DNA from: Pirellulales bacterium
Lineage (GTDB): Bacteria > Planctomycetota > Planctomycetia > Pirellulales > JAEUIK01
Length of the DNA stretch: 64,000 nt
Assembly (NCBI GenBank): GCA_019636335.1
Contig: JAHBXR010000006.1
Coordinates: 124,001 to 188,000, forward strand
Direction: 5' to 3'
Shown here: piece after piece, positions 49,465 to 56,781 of the stretch
How positions within the stretch are numbered: the first letter of the stretch is position 1
How the letters are laid out: each line of letters opens with the position of its first letter
Notes under the pieces: model-generated
Told to the model about the DNA's origin: nothing
What the model saw: only the letters and a program-made list of their open reading frames with translations
The model's database searches: none
Program-made: the position numbers and the translations under genes

Positions 49465-49527
49465 CCCCCTCGCTGACGCTTCGGGTTGTGATGGAGGGAA
49501 TCCCAACCCGAAGCGTCAGCGAGGGGG
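49465..49527. repeat. 24-bp perfect inverted repeat (REP/REPIN-like element)
   Basis: Left arm 49465-49488 begins CCCCCTCGCTGACGCTTCGG; right arm 49504-49527 is its perfect reverse complement; the loop is 15 bases. The core CTGACGCTTCGGGTT resembles a repeat I know to be dispersed in Pirellulales genomes. It lies in the 247-bp gap between two plus-strand genes. Two perfect 24-bp arms would form a very stable hairpin and could end transcription, but there is no T-tract. Confidence 0.85.
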
Positions 49528-49609
49528 CACGGGGAATGGCGTTGCCGTGTACGAAAAGCATTTTTCGCCAGCGATCGTGGCAACCTAGCGGCAAGTTCCC
49601 GGCCTCGCC

Positions 49610-50098
49610 ATGGATTACGACGTTCAACGCTGTACGCGGCACTGCGCTCAGAGCGGTCGCGAGCTGACCGAGGGAGAGACGTTCTACTCGGTGCTCGTGG
49701 CCGAAGGTTCGCACGTGAGGCGCTACGACTATTCGGCCGAGGCCTGGCAGGGACCGGTGGGAGATCGAATCGTCGGCTGGTGGAAGTCGCAGATGCCCAC
49801 GCGGCAGGCGAAGCGTGCCCGCATGGCGCCTGGCGACGTATTGCTGGAGTATTTCAAACAACTCGCGGAGCAGCCCGGGCAGGACGATCTGCGCTACGTG
49901 TTGGCGCTGTTGCTCGTGCGGCATCGCGTCTTGCGGCAAGAGGGCATCGAATCTTCGAAGCATGGCGCTGAGATGTTGCTGCTGTATTGCCCGCGCCACG
50001 AGGAAACCTATCGTCTTGCCGTAGCACCGCCCGAGGACGAGCGGATCGGACCGATCCAAGAACACCTGGCACAACTACTCGACGCGCCGGCAAGTTGA
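49610..50098 (+). CDS. Conserved soluble protein of unknown function (162 aa)
   Basis: 162 residues with no membrane segment. The N-terminus has CTRHCAQSGRELTEGETFYSVL and later DYSAEAWQGP, IVGWWKSQMP and ALLLVRHRVLRQEG, a pattern I recall from short planctomycete proteins. Cysteines at 8 and 12 and one in LLLYCPRHEE could bind a metal. It is encoded 24 bp before the LolA-like lipoprotein gene on the same strand, so the two probably form an operon. No function can be assigned. Confidence 0.75.
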   Translation: MDYDVQRCTRHCAQSGRELTEGETFYSVLVAEGSHVRRYDYSAEAWQGPVGDRIVGWWKSQMPTRQAKRARMAPGDVLLEYFKQLAEQPGQDDLRYVLALLLVRHRVLRQEGIESSKHGAEMLLLYCPRHEETYRLAVAPPEDERIGPIQEHLAQLLDAPAS

Positions 50099-50122
50099 AC
50101 CGGCCGCGACGCAAGAGCCACG

Positions 50123-51112
50123 ATGGCCACGAACACAGCCCAACCGCGGAAGGAACCGCAGAGCCCGCCTCGAGCGTGGCTCCGAGGGGTGGGCTATTGG
50201 TGGTTGCCCCTGCTCCTGGTGGCGGGCAGCGGTGCGAGCTGTCCGCGCGTCGTCGATCAATACAAGGTTCCGGTCACGCGGGTCCTGCCCGAGCAGCCGA
50301 CGCTCGAAACGGTGCTGACGACGATCAACGAGAACAGCGATCGCGTCGACTCGCTCTACACGACGAGCGCCTCGATCAAAGTGGCGGCCTTTCCGACGAT
50401 CAAAGCCAATCTCGCTTACGAACGGGAGCAACGCTTTCGTCTGTTCGCCGAAACGGCCCTGGCCGGCACGGCCGTCGACCTGGGAAGCAACGACGACGGC
50501 TTCTGGTTCTCGGCCGCGCAGAACAATCCGCCGACGATCTACTTCTGCCGGCACGACGATTTCCCCACCAGCCCGGCCCGGCAGGCCCTCTCGGTCGAAC
50601 CCACCTGGTTGATCGAGGCGTTGGGCGTGGTCCGCTTCGATCCGTCCGACCAGCACTATGGGCCTTTCGCGCGGAAAGATGGCAAGCTCGAATTGCGTAC
50701 CGAGACGCTCGATTGGAAACGCATCACGATCATCGATCCCGAGCGTGGCTGGATCCTCGAACAACACGCCTACGACGCCGACGGCAAACTGATCGCCAGC
50801 GCCGTGGCACGCAACCATCAGCGAGATCCGATCTCCGAGGCCATCCTGCCCCGGACGGTCGAAGTCCATTGGCCGGCCATGGAGCTGCGTTTAACCCTGC
50901 AGCTCGAAGGGTTGCAGATCAATTCGTTGCCGAGCGAGCATCAACTGTGGGCCATGCCGCAATACGCCGGCTGGCAGACGATCGACCTGGGCCGTCGGCC
51001 ACTTCCTCCGATGCACGACGACGGGCGGTCGACGCCGGCGCTACCCGTCAGCACGCCCGATCCCGTCACCTCGAGGCCGGGCATTCCCGCGCAACAGCGT
51101 TTCTTGCGCTGA
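50123..51112 (+). CDS. LolA/LolB-like exported protein
   Basis: 329 residues with a membrane-spanning or lipoprotein signal (YWWLPLLLVAGSGASC; the Cys near 39 could be lipidated). The rest is a beta-rich domain typical of LolA-like folds: TTINENSDRVDSLYTTSASI, TIKANLAYEREQRFRLFAET, FWFSAAQNNPPTIYFC and ILPRTVEVHWPAMELRLTL. A Pro-rich tail ends it. It follows the 162-residue gene by 24 bp. Such proteins may handle lipids or lipoproteins at the outer membrane; that role is inferred from fold resemblance only. Confidence 0.65.
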   Translation: MATNTAQPRKEPQSPPRAWLRGVGYWWLPLLLVAGSGASCPRVVDQYKVPVTRVLPEQPTLETVLTTINENSDRVDSLYTTSASIKVAAFPTIKANLAYEREQRFRLFAETALAGTAVDLGSNDDGFWFSAAQNNPPTIYFCRHDDFPTSPARQALSVEPTWLIEALGVVRFDPSDQHYGPFARKDGKLELRTETLDWKRITIIDPERGWILEQHAYDADGKLIASAVARNHQRDPISEAILPRTVEVHWPAMELRLTLQLEGLQINSLPSEHQLWAMPQYAGWQTIDLGRRPLPPMHDDGRSTPALPVSTPDPVTSRPGIPAQQRFLR

Positions 51113-51196
51113 GTGAGCTCGTTCTGCATATCTACGCGGCACTGCGGGTTTGCGTTTGAGGAACCAGGCAGAGAGTGTGCATCGCAGAGCGCGCGA

Positions 51197-51775
51197 TTAG
51201 AGCTTCGAGCCGGAAGGCTCGGCCCCCGCGCTGCGCATCTTCTGGCGAGCGCGGCTCAGCGTGGGGCCGACGCTGTTCTCTGGCATACCGACCGAGGCGC
51301 TGATCTCCTGGTAGGTCTTGCCTTCGAGATGGTAGAGCCGCACGACGGCCGCTTCGTCGCCGTCGAGCGAGTTGAGCAGACGCTCGACCTCTTCGCGATC
51401 GGTAATGCGTTGCTCGGGCAGGCCGGCGCCGACGAGTTGCTCTCCGGCGATGTCACCCAGTCGCATGGGAGTCTTCTGCCGGATCATTTCGCGGACAACG
51501 ACGCGACGCGCGACGACCGTGAGATACGTGGCCAGGCTGCTCTGACCGCGGAAGTTCCGCAACACGGCAAAATCGTCGCGAATCACGGCGACGAAGATCT
51601 CGGCACAAAGATCGTCGCGGTCTTGTTGCGTCAGTCGCACCGAGCGGCATTGCGCGGTGTGATTGATCACGTGGACGAAGAGGCCCATATATCGGTCAAC
51701 AAAGTCTTCCCAAGACCTGGGCTGGCGCGCCAGGCACCGTTCGAGCAGACCGCGATCGACTTCGGAGAGGGCCAC
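51197..51775 (-). CDS. ECF-type RNA polymerase sigma factor
   Basis: 192 residues. Region 2 is visible in FVDRYMGLFVHVINHTA, DLCAEIFVAVIRDDFAVLRNF and FRGQSSLATYLTVVARRVVVRE; region 4 in LLNSLDGDEAAVVRLYHLEG, then KTYQEISASVGMPENSVGPT and LSRARQKMR. No anti-sigma gene is adjacent and no extra C-terminal domain is present. The N-terminal WEDFVDRY matches planctomycete ECF groups. Its targets are not predictable from the window; a 7-bp hairpin (51878-51895) lies about 100 bases upstream of its start. Confidence 0.9.
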   Translation of the reverse strand: MALSEVDRGLLERCLARQPRSWEDFVDRYMGLFVHVINHTAQCRSVRLTQQDRDDLCAEIFVAVIRDDFAVLRNFRGQSSLATYLTVVARRVVVREMIRQKTPMRLGDIAGEQLVGAGLPEQRITDREEVERLLNSLDGDEAAVVRLYHLEGKTYQEISASVGMPENSVGPTLSRARQKMRSAGAEPSGSKL

Positions 51776-52071
51776 GTCGTTTTACCCTCGTGGGAGGCCT
51801 GCGACGTTCGACTGATTTACCCCGCCGGGAAATGACACGCATGGCGGGCGAAAAACACCTACAGACCGTGTGTAACTCGATTCTAGGTAGAATCGGAAAG
51901 CGGAGCAAGATGAACCTATTCCCCTCGGCGCTGCCAATGAACCCAGGGCGACCAACGGGAGCCTGGCCGGCGTGCCAGTGATCAATACTTCAGGGCTCAC
52001 TTACCGCACAACCATCAATAAAAGCCGTGCTAATCTCTACTTAATCGCGACGATCCGCACGGGACACTCGT

Positions 52072-52539
52072 TCAGTCCCCTTTTCCGCCCAGTCCCGGAT
52101 GGGCCTTCTCCCCCCGGCCCACGACCATGTAGATCGAATCTCCGCGGGCGATCTCCTTGCCATCGGCCCCCCGCACGATGCTCTCGCCGTGGATGATCTG
52201 GCGGCCCAGCCGGGGAATCGTCGACTCGCAGACGAGCGTGCCGGCCGACGCGGGGCGCAGATATTTGACCCGCAGATCGACCGAAACCCAGCCGGCCCCC
52301 TGCGTGGCGACCTCGCTGAGGACCAGCGCGTAGGCGATGCCCGAGTCGATCATCGTGGCGATCACGCCGCCATGCATGATGCCCAACGGCTGGCAAAGAT
52401 CCGGCCGCCAGTCGATTTCCAGCTTCGACCACCCGGGGCGCAAATCGACGATCCGCAGCCCGATCAACTTGAAGAACTCGAGCGCGTTCAACGAAGCGAG
52501 CAATTGCGGATCGGCGTGTCGGTCGTCAGGTGAGCTCAT
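52072..52539 (-). CDS. PaaI-type hotdog-fold thioesterase
   Basis: 155 residues. The active-site region LGIMHGGVIATMIDSGIAYA (H56, G57, G58, D65) and the strands VDLRVKYLRPASAGTLVCES, GRQIIHGESIV and DSIYMVVGRG fit the PaaI/acyl-CoA thioesterase family, which hydrolyses aromatic or medium-chain acyl-CoA esters. It is encoded 24 bp after the SMP-30-like gene on the same strand, so the two could be co-transcribed. Physiological substrate unknown. Confidence 0.88.
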   Translation of the reverse strand: MSSPDDRHADPQLLASLNALEFFKLIGLRIVDLRPGWSKLEIDWRPDLCQPLGIMHGGVIATMIDSGIAYALVLSEVATQGAGWVSVDLRVKYLRPASAGTLVCESTIPRLGRQIIHGESIVRGADGKEIARGDSIYMVVGRGEKAHPGLGGKGD

Positions 52540-52563
52540 GGGGAAGCGGCATGAATCATGGCA

Positions 52564-53532
52564 TCACTTCTTGGCGGGCAAGATCACGAGTCCCGGCACG
52601 CCGAGATCGAGGCGGAACAAACCACCCTTGGCCTCTTGCTCATTGCCCAATGCACCGGTGACAAAAAGCTGGTTCATCTGCGGGCCGCCGAAAGCAACGT
52701 TGCTCGTGGTGAGGTTGCCCCCCGGATAACGGGCGAGCAGCTTTCCCTCGGGGCTCAACACCTGCACCTGCCGCATGCCGTAGTGGGCCACGTAGATATT
52801 TCCCGCGGCGTCGAGACACATGCCATCGGGTTGGTTGTCGACCTGGCCAAGCGATTCATCCTTGCTCGGCAGATCGGCCAGAACGCGGCGCTCTCCCACC
52901 TTGCCCGGTGAGAGCACCTCGTACACGAGCACACGATTCTTCTTGCTTTCGGCGACGTAGAGCGTCTTGCCGTCGGGCGTCAGGATAATGCCATTCGGAA
53001 AGGCCAGCCCTTCGTCGACGAGCTGGGTCACGCCCTTCGCGTCGACATAATGCACGGTGCCGATCAACTCCGTGTCGCTCGAGCCCCCTGGGTCGGTAAA
53101 GTAGAATCCGCCGTGTGCCGTGTCGAGCGAGAGATCGTTGGGACCCCTGAGCGGATTGCCCTGGCACTCCTTCGAAGCCGGCTCGAGCAGCTTGCCATCG
53201 GCCGAGAGGTGCAGCACGGCGTGCTGGCTCGCATCGCAAACCAGGTGCGTGCCATCGGCCAACACTTTGTGACCGTTCGGGGCGCCGGTCTCCGCAAATG
53301 TTTTCTGCTTTCCATCCAGCGTGAATTGCACGATGCGTTTGGCTTCGGAGAGGTACCCGTTGCCGGCGTAGTCGAAGACCACCCCTTCGCTGTAGTGCGG
53401 CACCGTCAGCACTTCGATCGCCTCGATCTGGGCGGCATCGGGCAGATCGGCAGCGGACGAGGTCGACGCCACTCCGGCGAGCGAAGTAACCAGGCAGGCG
53501 ACCAGTAGGCGGCAAGTGCGGCGGCAGTTCAT
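52564..53532 (-). CDS. Exported SMP-30/gluconolactonase-like beta-propeller
   Basis: 322 residues from the ATG at 53530-53532, giving a signal peptide (LLVACLVTSLAGVASTSSAAD). Six-bladed propeller features are present: VPHYSEGVVFDYAGNGYLSE, GNPLRGPNDLSLDTAHGGFYFTDPGG, GLAFPNGIILTPDGKTLYVAE and QVDNQPDGMCLDAAGNIYVA; the E, N and D of the usual metal site (SEGV, GPNDLS, PNGI, PDGM) are conserved. The enzyme class hydrolyses sugar lactones; exported planctomycete members are uncharacterised. Confidence 0.87.
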   Translation of the reverse strand: MNCRRTCRLLVACLVTSLAGVASTSSAADLPDAAQIEAIEVLTVPHYSEGVVFDYAGNGYLSEAKRIVQFTLDGKQKTFAETGAPNGHKVLADGTHLVCDASQHAVLHLSADGKLLEPASKECQGNPLRGPNDLSLDTAHGGFYFTDPGGSSDTELIGTVHYVDAKGVTQLVDEGLAFPNGIILTPDGKTLYVAESKKNRVLVYEVLSPGKVGERRVLADLPSKDESLGQVDNQPDGMCLDAAGNIYVAHYGMRQVQVLSPEGKLLARYPGGNLTTSNVAFGGPQMNQLFVTGALGNEQEAKGGLFRLDLGVPGLVILPAKK

Positions 53533-53653
53533 GACATCTTCTCCCCAGGGGCGCGGCATGCATTGAAGCGGCCCGCCAGCCTAGTCGCCTCAGAAACGCC
53601 CCGCAAGCCGCGGGCCCTTTGTCGTCCGGTGGCGTTGTGAGACAATCGCGGCG

Positions 53654-54352
53654 ATGAATCTGCTCCTGACGAACGACGACGGAATCGAGGCGCCGGGAAT
53701 CGCCGCCCTCGAACGTGCCATGGCGCCCCTGGGACGCACGGTCGTCCTGGCGCCGGAAACGCATCTTTCCGGCTGTAGTCACCAAACGACGACACATCGC
53801 CCGTTGGTGCTGCGGACGCTCGCCTCGGACCGCTATGCCCTGGACGGCACGCCGGCCGATTGCTCGCGCGTGGCACTTTCGCACCTGGTGCCAGAACTGG
53901 TGCCCGAGATCGATTGGGTCGTCTCCGGCATCAACGAAGGGGGCAACCTGGGGGCCGATGTCTACCCCTCGGGAACGGTCGCCGCCGTGCGCGAGGCGGT
54001 GCTGCTCGGGAAACCGGGCATCGCGGTGTCGCAGTATCGGCGCAGCCGGCAGGCGGTCGATTGGAACCGCGCGGCGCGCTGGGCACACGAGGTGGTGCGG
54101 ATGTTGACGTCGCGCGATGCGCGACCGGGGCGCTTCTGGAACGTGAACCTGCCCGATCCACCGACGGACGGCCCCACGCCGCCCGTCGTCTTTTGCGATC
54201 TCGACCCGAACCCCCTGCCCGTGGTCTACGTGGTCGAAGAGGGTTTATTGCACTACCGGGCACGTTACCAGGATCGGCTGCGGCACGAGGGGTGCGACGT
54301 CGAAATCTGCTTCAACGGCGCCATCTCGGTCACCGAGCTCTCGCTGGGCTGA
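53654..54352 (+). CDS. surE: 5'/3'-nucleotidase SurE
   Basis: 232 residues starting MNLLLTNDDGIEAPGI. Metal ligands D8, D9, S39 (HLSGCSH) and N94 (SGINEGGN) are all present, together with YPSGTVAAVREA. SurE is a divalent-metal-dependent nucleoside monophosphatase involved in stationary-phase survival. The gene is about 15-20 residues shorter at the C-terminus than the E. coli protein but ends normally in ISVTELSLG. It converges on csrA with only 12 bases between the stops. Confidence 0.94.
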   Translation: MNLLLTNDDGIEAPGIAALERAMAPLGRTVVLAPETHLSGCSHQTTTHRPLVLRTLASDRYALDGTPADCSRVALSHLVPELVPEIDWVVSGINEGGNLGADVYPSGTVAAVREAVLLGKPGIAVSQYRRSRQAVDWNRAARWAHEVVRMLTSRDARPGRFWNVNLPDPPTDGPTPPVVFCDLDPNPLPVVYVVEEGLLHYRARYQDRLRHEGCDVEICFNGAISVTELSLG

Positions 54353-54364
54353 GCGGGGAGTGGC

Positions 54365-54673
54365 TTACTTGGCCAGTCGCGAGGTGAAACCGCTCCGGCG
54401 CGCCAACCGCTGCGGCAGCAACGGCGTGGTCGACGGGACTAACTCATTGCGGCGGGGATGACGCGACAGACGCTTCGCCGGGGCTTCCTCTTCCGGCTCT
54501 TGGGCCGCCACCGGCTCGTCACCGAAGGGGCGCAACTCGCCCCGCAGCACGCGGACATCGTCGGGGGCCTCGACCCCCAGCGCCACGCGGTTGCCGCTGA
54601 CACGGACGACCGTGACTCGAATGTTGCCATCGATGACCAGGGACTCGCCGATTTTTCGACTGAGGACAAGCAT
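54365..54673 (-). CDS. csrA: CsrA-type RNA-binding translational regulator with C-terminal extension
   Basis: 102 residues from the ATG at 54671-54673 (weak AGAGAG site upstream). Residues 1-50 are canonical CsrA: MLVLSRKIGESLVIDGNI, VTVVRVSGNRVALGVEAPDD, VRVLRGEL, including the RNA-binding L4/R-type residues at the N-terminal strand and the V/R-rich C-terminal helix start. After residue 52 there is a 50-residue Pro/Glu/Arg-rich tail (EPEEEAPAKRLSRHPRRNE) not present in the 61-residue E. coli protein. CsrA binds GGA motifs in mRNA leaders; targets here are unknown. Confidence 0.9.
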   Translation of the reverse strand: MLVLSRKIGESLVIDGNIRVTVVRVSGNRVALGVEAPDDVRVLRGELRPFGDEPVAAQEPEEEAPAKRLSRHPRRNELVPSTTPLLPQRLARRSGFTSRLAK

Positions 54674-55144
54674 CTTGCTCTCTTTTCTTCCCGCCACTGG
54701 GTCCATCTGGAAGGGGGCGACGACATGCCACCCGGCGACTCTTCCACATCGCCTTGCGGCCGCTAGCACGACCTGAGCGACTCATTCGCACGCGTTGGCT
54801 TCGCGGGAGGGTGGTGCCAACACGTCACTTGAATGCCTGTTATTCGCAAAGGTTATGCCGATGGTTTGAAGTATTTTTCTGCTAGCATCGCTGACAACGC
54901 TCTAAGACATTACGCGACAAGGCATTCGAAAGGAGCCTGTCGAAAAAAAAGATTCAAGTCCCCGAGGCGTTTGGCCGAAGGGCTAGTCTCAAACCGAGAA
55001 CCTGGTCTCGAATTGAGCTTCATGGCTCACAAAATGGCAGGTTCCACACATGGAAGCGGCGCAAGCACTTGCACTTCTTCATGCCATGCCTGCACCGCTC
55101 GCTGGCATCCCATTTCTTCACCGGCAACGTGTAAGATAACCGCC
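54674..55144. other. Divergent intergenic region, no recognisable gene
   Basis: 471 bases between csrA and the Nudix gene, more AT-rich than the flanks around 54830-54990. An open frame continues upstream from the Nudix gene through this region but its translation (Ser/His/Cys-rich, no Nudix features) looks non-coding. It must carry both promoters; none was identified with confidence. Confidence 0.4.
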
Positions 55145-55585
55145 ATGTCGAGCGATCCATCGAACGAGTTGCCGCAGGCCTGCGCCGTCCCCTTCCGGTA
55201 CCGTCAGCAGCGTGTGGAGTTTTGCCTCATCACGTCGCTGAACCGGCGCAAGTGGGGCTTCCCGAAAGGGATTGTCGAGCCCCATCAAACGATCGAGACG
55301 GCCGCGCTGGCCGAGGCGTACGAAGAGGCCGGCCTGGCGGGCGAAATTATCGGCCAACCCCTGGGGGACTACGCCGACTTCAAATGGAACCGCCCCTTGC
55401 GCGTGCATGGACGGCTGATGTGCGTCTCGCACGAACTGGCCCACTGGCCCGAAGACACCCAGCGCCAGCGCCGCTGGTGTACGGCCAAGGAAGCACGCGA
55501 ACTCGTTGCTCGCCAGGAGCAGCTCGAGTTGCTCGAACAGGCGATCCGGTGGCTGAAGCAGATCGAGCAACGCACCCAGTCGTAA
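55145..55585 (+). CDS. Nudix hydrolase with divergent Nudix box
   Basis: 146 residues from the ATG at 55145. The Nudix box lies at residues 42-64: GIVEPHQTIETAALAEAYEE then AGL. The catalytic metal-binding EE pair and the AG(L) end are conserved, but the first Glu is Gln (Q48) and the box Arg is Ala (A56). WGFPKG before the box and LRVHGRLMCVSHEL after it fit diphosphoinositol-polyphosphate or diadenosine-polyphosphate hydrolases. Activity may be retained because the two Glu that bind Mg are present. Substrate unknown. Confidence 0.82.
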   Translation: MSSDPSNELPQACAVPFRYRQQRVEFCLITSLNRRKWGFPKGIVEPHQTIETAALAEAYEEAGLAGEIIGQPLGDYADFKWNRPLRVHGRLMCVSHELAHWPEDTQRQRRWCTAKEARELVARQEQLELLEQAIRWLKQIEQRTQS

Positions 55586-55690
55586 GCCGCACGCCCCGTC
55601 GCACGCACCACGGCGAGAACCTGGTCGTGGCACGCCACGCGGCGTCGTGGTGACGGCCGAGCGCGATCCGTTTTCCAGTTCTGTGTGGAT

Positions 55691-56698
55691 CTACTTCTTC
55701 TTGGCGGCCTCTGCCTGAGCCTTCTGCAGCACGTCGGCCAGCTTCACCGGGGCGCCCCCCTGCCGCTTGCTTTCGTCGGCGGCCTCCATGAAGGTGAACA
55801 TCTCGATCGTCTCTTCGGCTGGCACCGGCGACTTGCCCGTCTTGAAGAATTTGGCGATCTCCTCCACCAGCGGAACGTAACCGGCATACCTGCCCGACTC
55901 GACGATCCCCTTCGTGCCGTATACGATCGCGCCGTAGGTGCTGTCGCCGCGACGAATGCCGCGGTAGGTGCCGATGCGGCCATCCTTCCAGCGGCCGGTG
56001 ACAAAGTCGGTATCGGCGGTGTGCGCGCGAGAGACCTCTTCGCAACCGGTGCTCATCACGGTGTAGAGCATCTCGACACCATGCACCCCATACCAGAACA
56101 GGTCGGGGTGATGCTCTTCGAGTGAGCAAGGGGCGTGTACGGAACAACCGACAATCTCGCCGACCTTCTCGTTTTTGCCGATCCCCTGTAGCTCGGGCCC
56201 GAAGCGGAGCGACGAGCTCGAGAAGCAGGGCACCTTGTGCTCCTTGGCCAGTGCGAAGATCGCGATCGCGTCGGCCAGCGAACCGGCCACCGGCTTGTCG
56301 ATGAACAAGGGCTTGCCCGCCAGGATGACCGGCGTCGCCTGCGCCAGGTGCGGCCGACCGTCGACGCTTTCGAGCAGCACGACGTCGACCTTCTCGAGCA
56401 GCTTGTCGATCGAGTCGACGATCTCGACCCCCATCTCCCGCACCTGCCTGGTGAACATCTCGACGCGGCTGTAGCTCGCTTCGACATCGGGGCTGCCCCC
56501 CGGATACGCGGCCACAATCGTCACGTCGGCCGCGTCTCCTTGCTTATCGGGGCTGTTGAAAGCCTTGGTGAAGGCGATCACGTGCGAGGTATCGAGGCCG
56601 ATAATGCCGGCGCGGATCGGTTTTGCGGACTCGTCCGCGGCAGACAAGGGACCGGCAAGCAACGCGGCGACGAGCAAGGCGAAGACAAAACGGAGCAT
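55691..56698 (-). CDS. Exported Gfo/Idh/MocA-type oxidoreductase
   Basis: 335 residues from the ATG at 56696-56698, which starts a signal peptide (FVFALLVAALLAGPLSA). The N-terminal Rossmann fold begins IRAGIIGLDTSHVIAFTKAF; the usual GxGxxG is altered to GIIGLDTSH. LFIDKPVAGSLADA is the EKP-type motif (Lys-Pro) of the family, and HGVEMLYTVMSTGCEE is the C-terminal active-site region. Export of an NAD(P)-fold protein is common in planctomycetes. It lies 83 bp after the DUF1501 gene on the same strand, suggesting co-expression. Sugar substrate is inferred only from family. Confidence 0.82.
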   Translation of the reverse strand: MLRFVFALLVAALLAGPLSAADESAKPIRAGIIGLDTSHVIAFTKAFNSPDKQGDAADVTIVAAYPGGSPDVEASYSRVEMFTRQVREMGVEIVDSIDKLLEKVDVVLLESVDGRPHLAQATPVILAGKPLFIDKPVAGSLADAIAIFALAKEHKVPCFSSSSLRFGPELQGIGKNEKVGEIVGCSVHAPCSLEEHHPDLFWYGVHGVEMLYTVMSTGCEEVSRAHTADTDFVTGRWKDGRIGTYRGIRRGDSTYGAIVYGTKGIVESGRYAGYVPLVEEIAKFFKTGKSPVPAEETIEMFTFMEAADESKRQGGAPVKLADVLQKAQAEAAKKK

Positions 56699-56781
56699 GG
56701 CGGTAGTCTCCCACAAATGAGCGAGTTCGAGCGATAATGTACTCGCTCGCTCCGCGCGATGCGACCCAATGCCGAGTCTTC

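Noticed and set aside
54833..55144. 104-residue in-frame extension of the Nudix hydrolase
   Set aside because: Low-complexity Ser/His/Cys composition, no family resemblance, and the domain starts normally at 55145.
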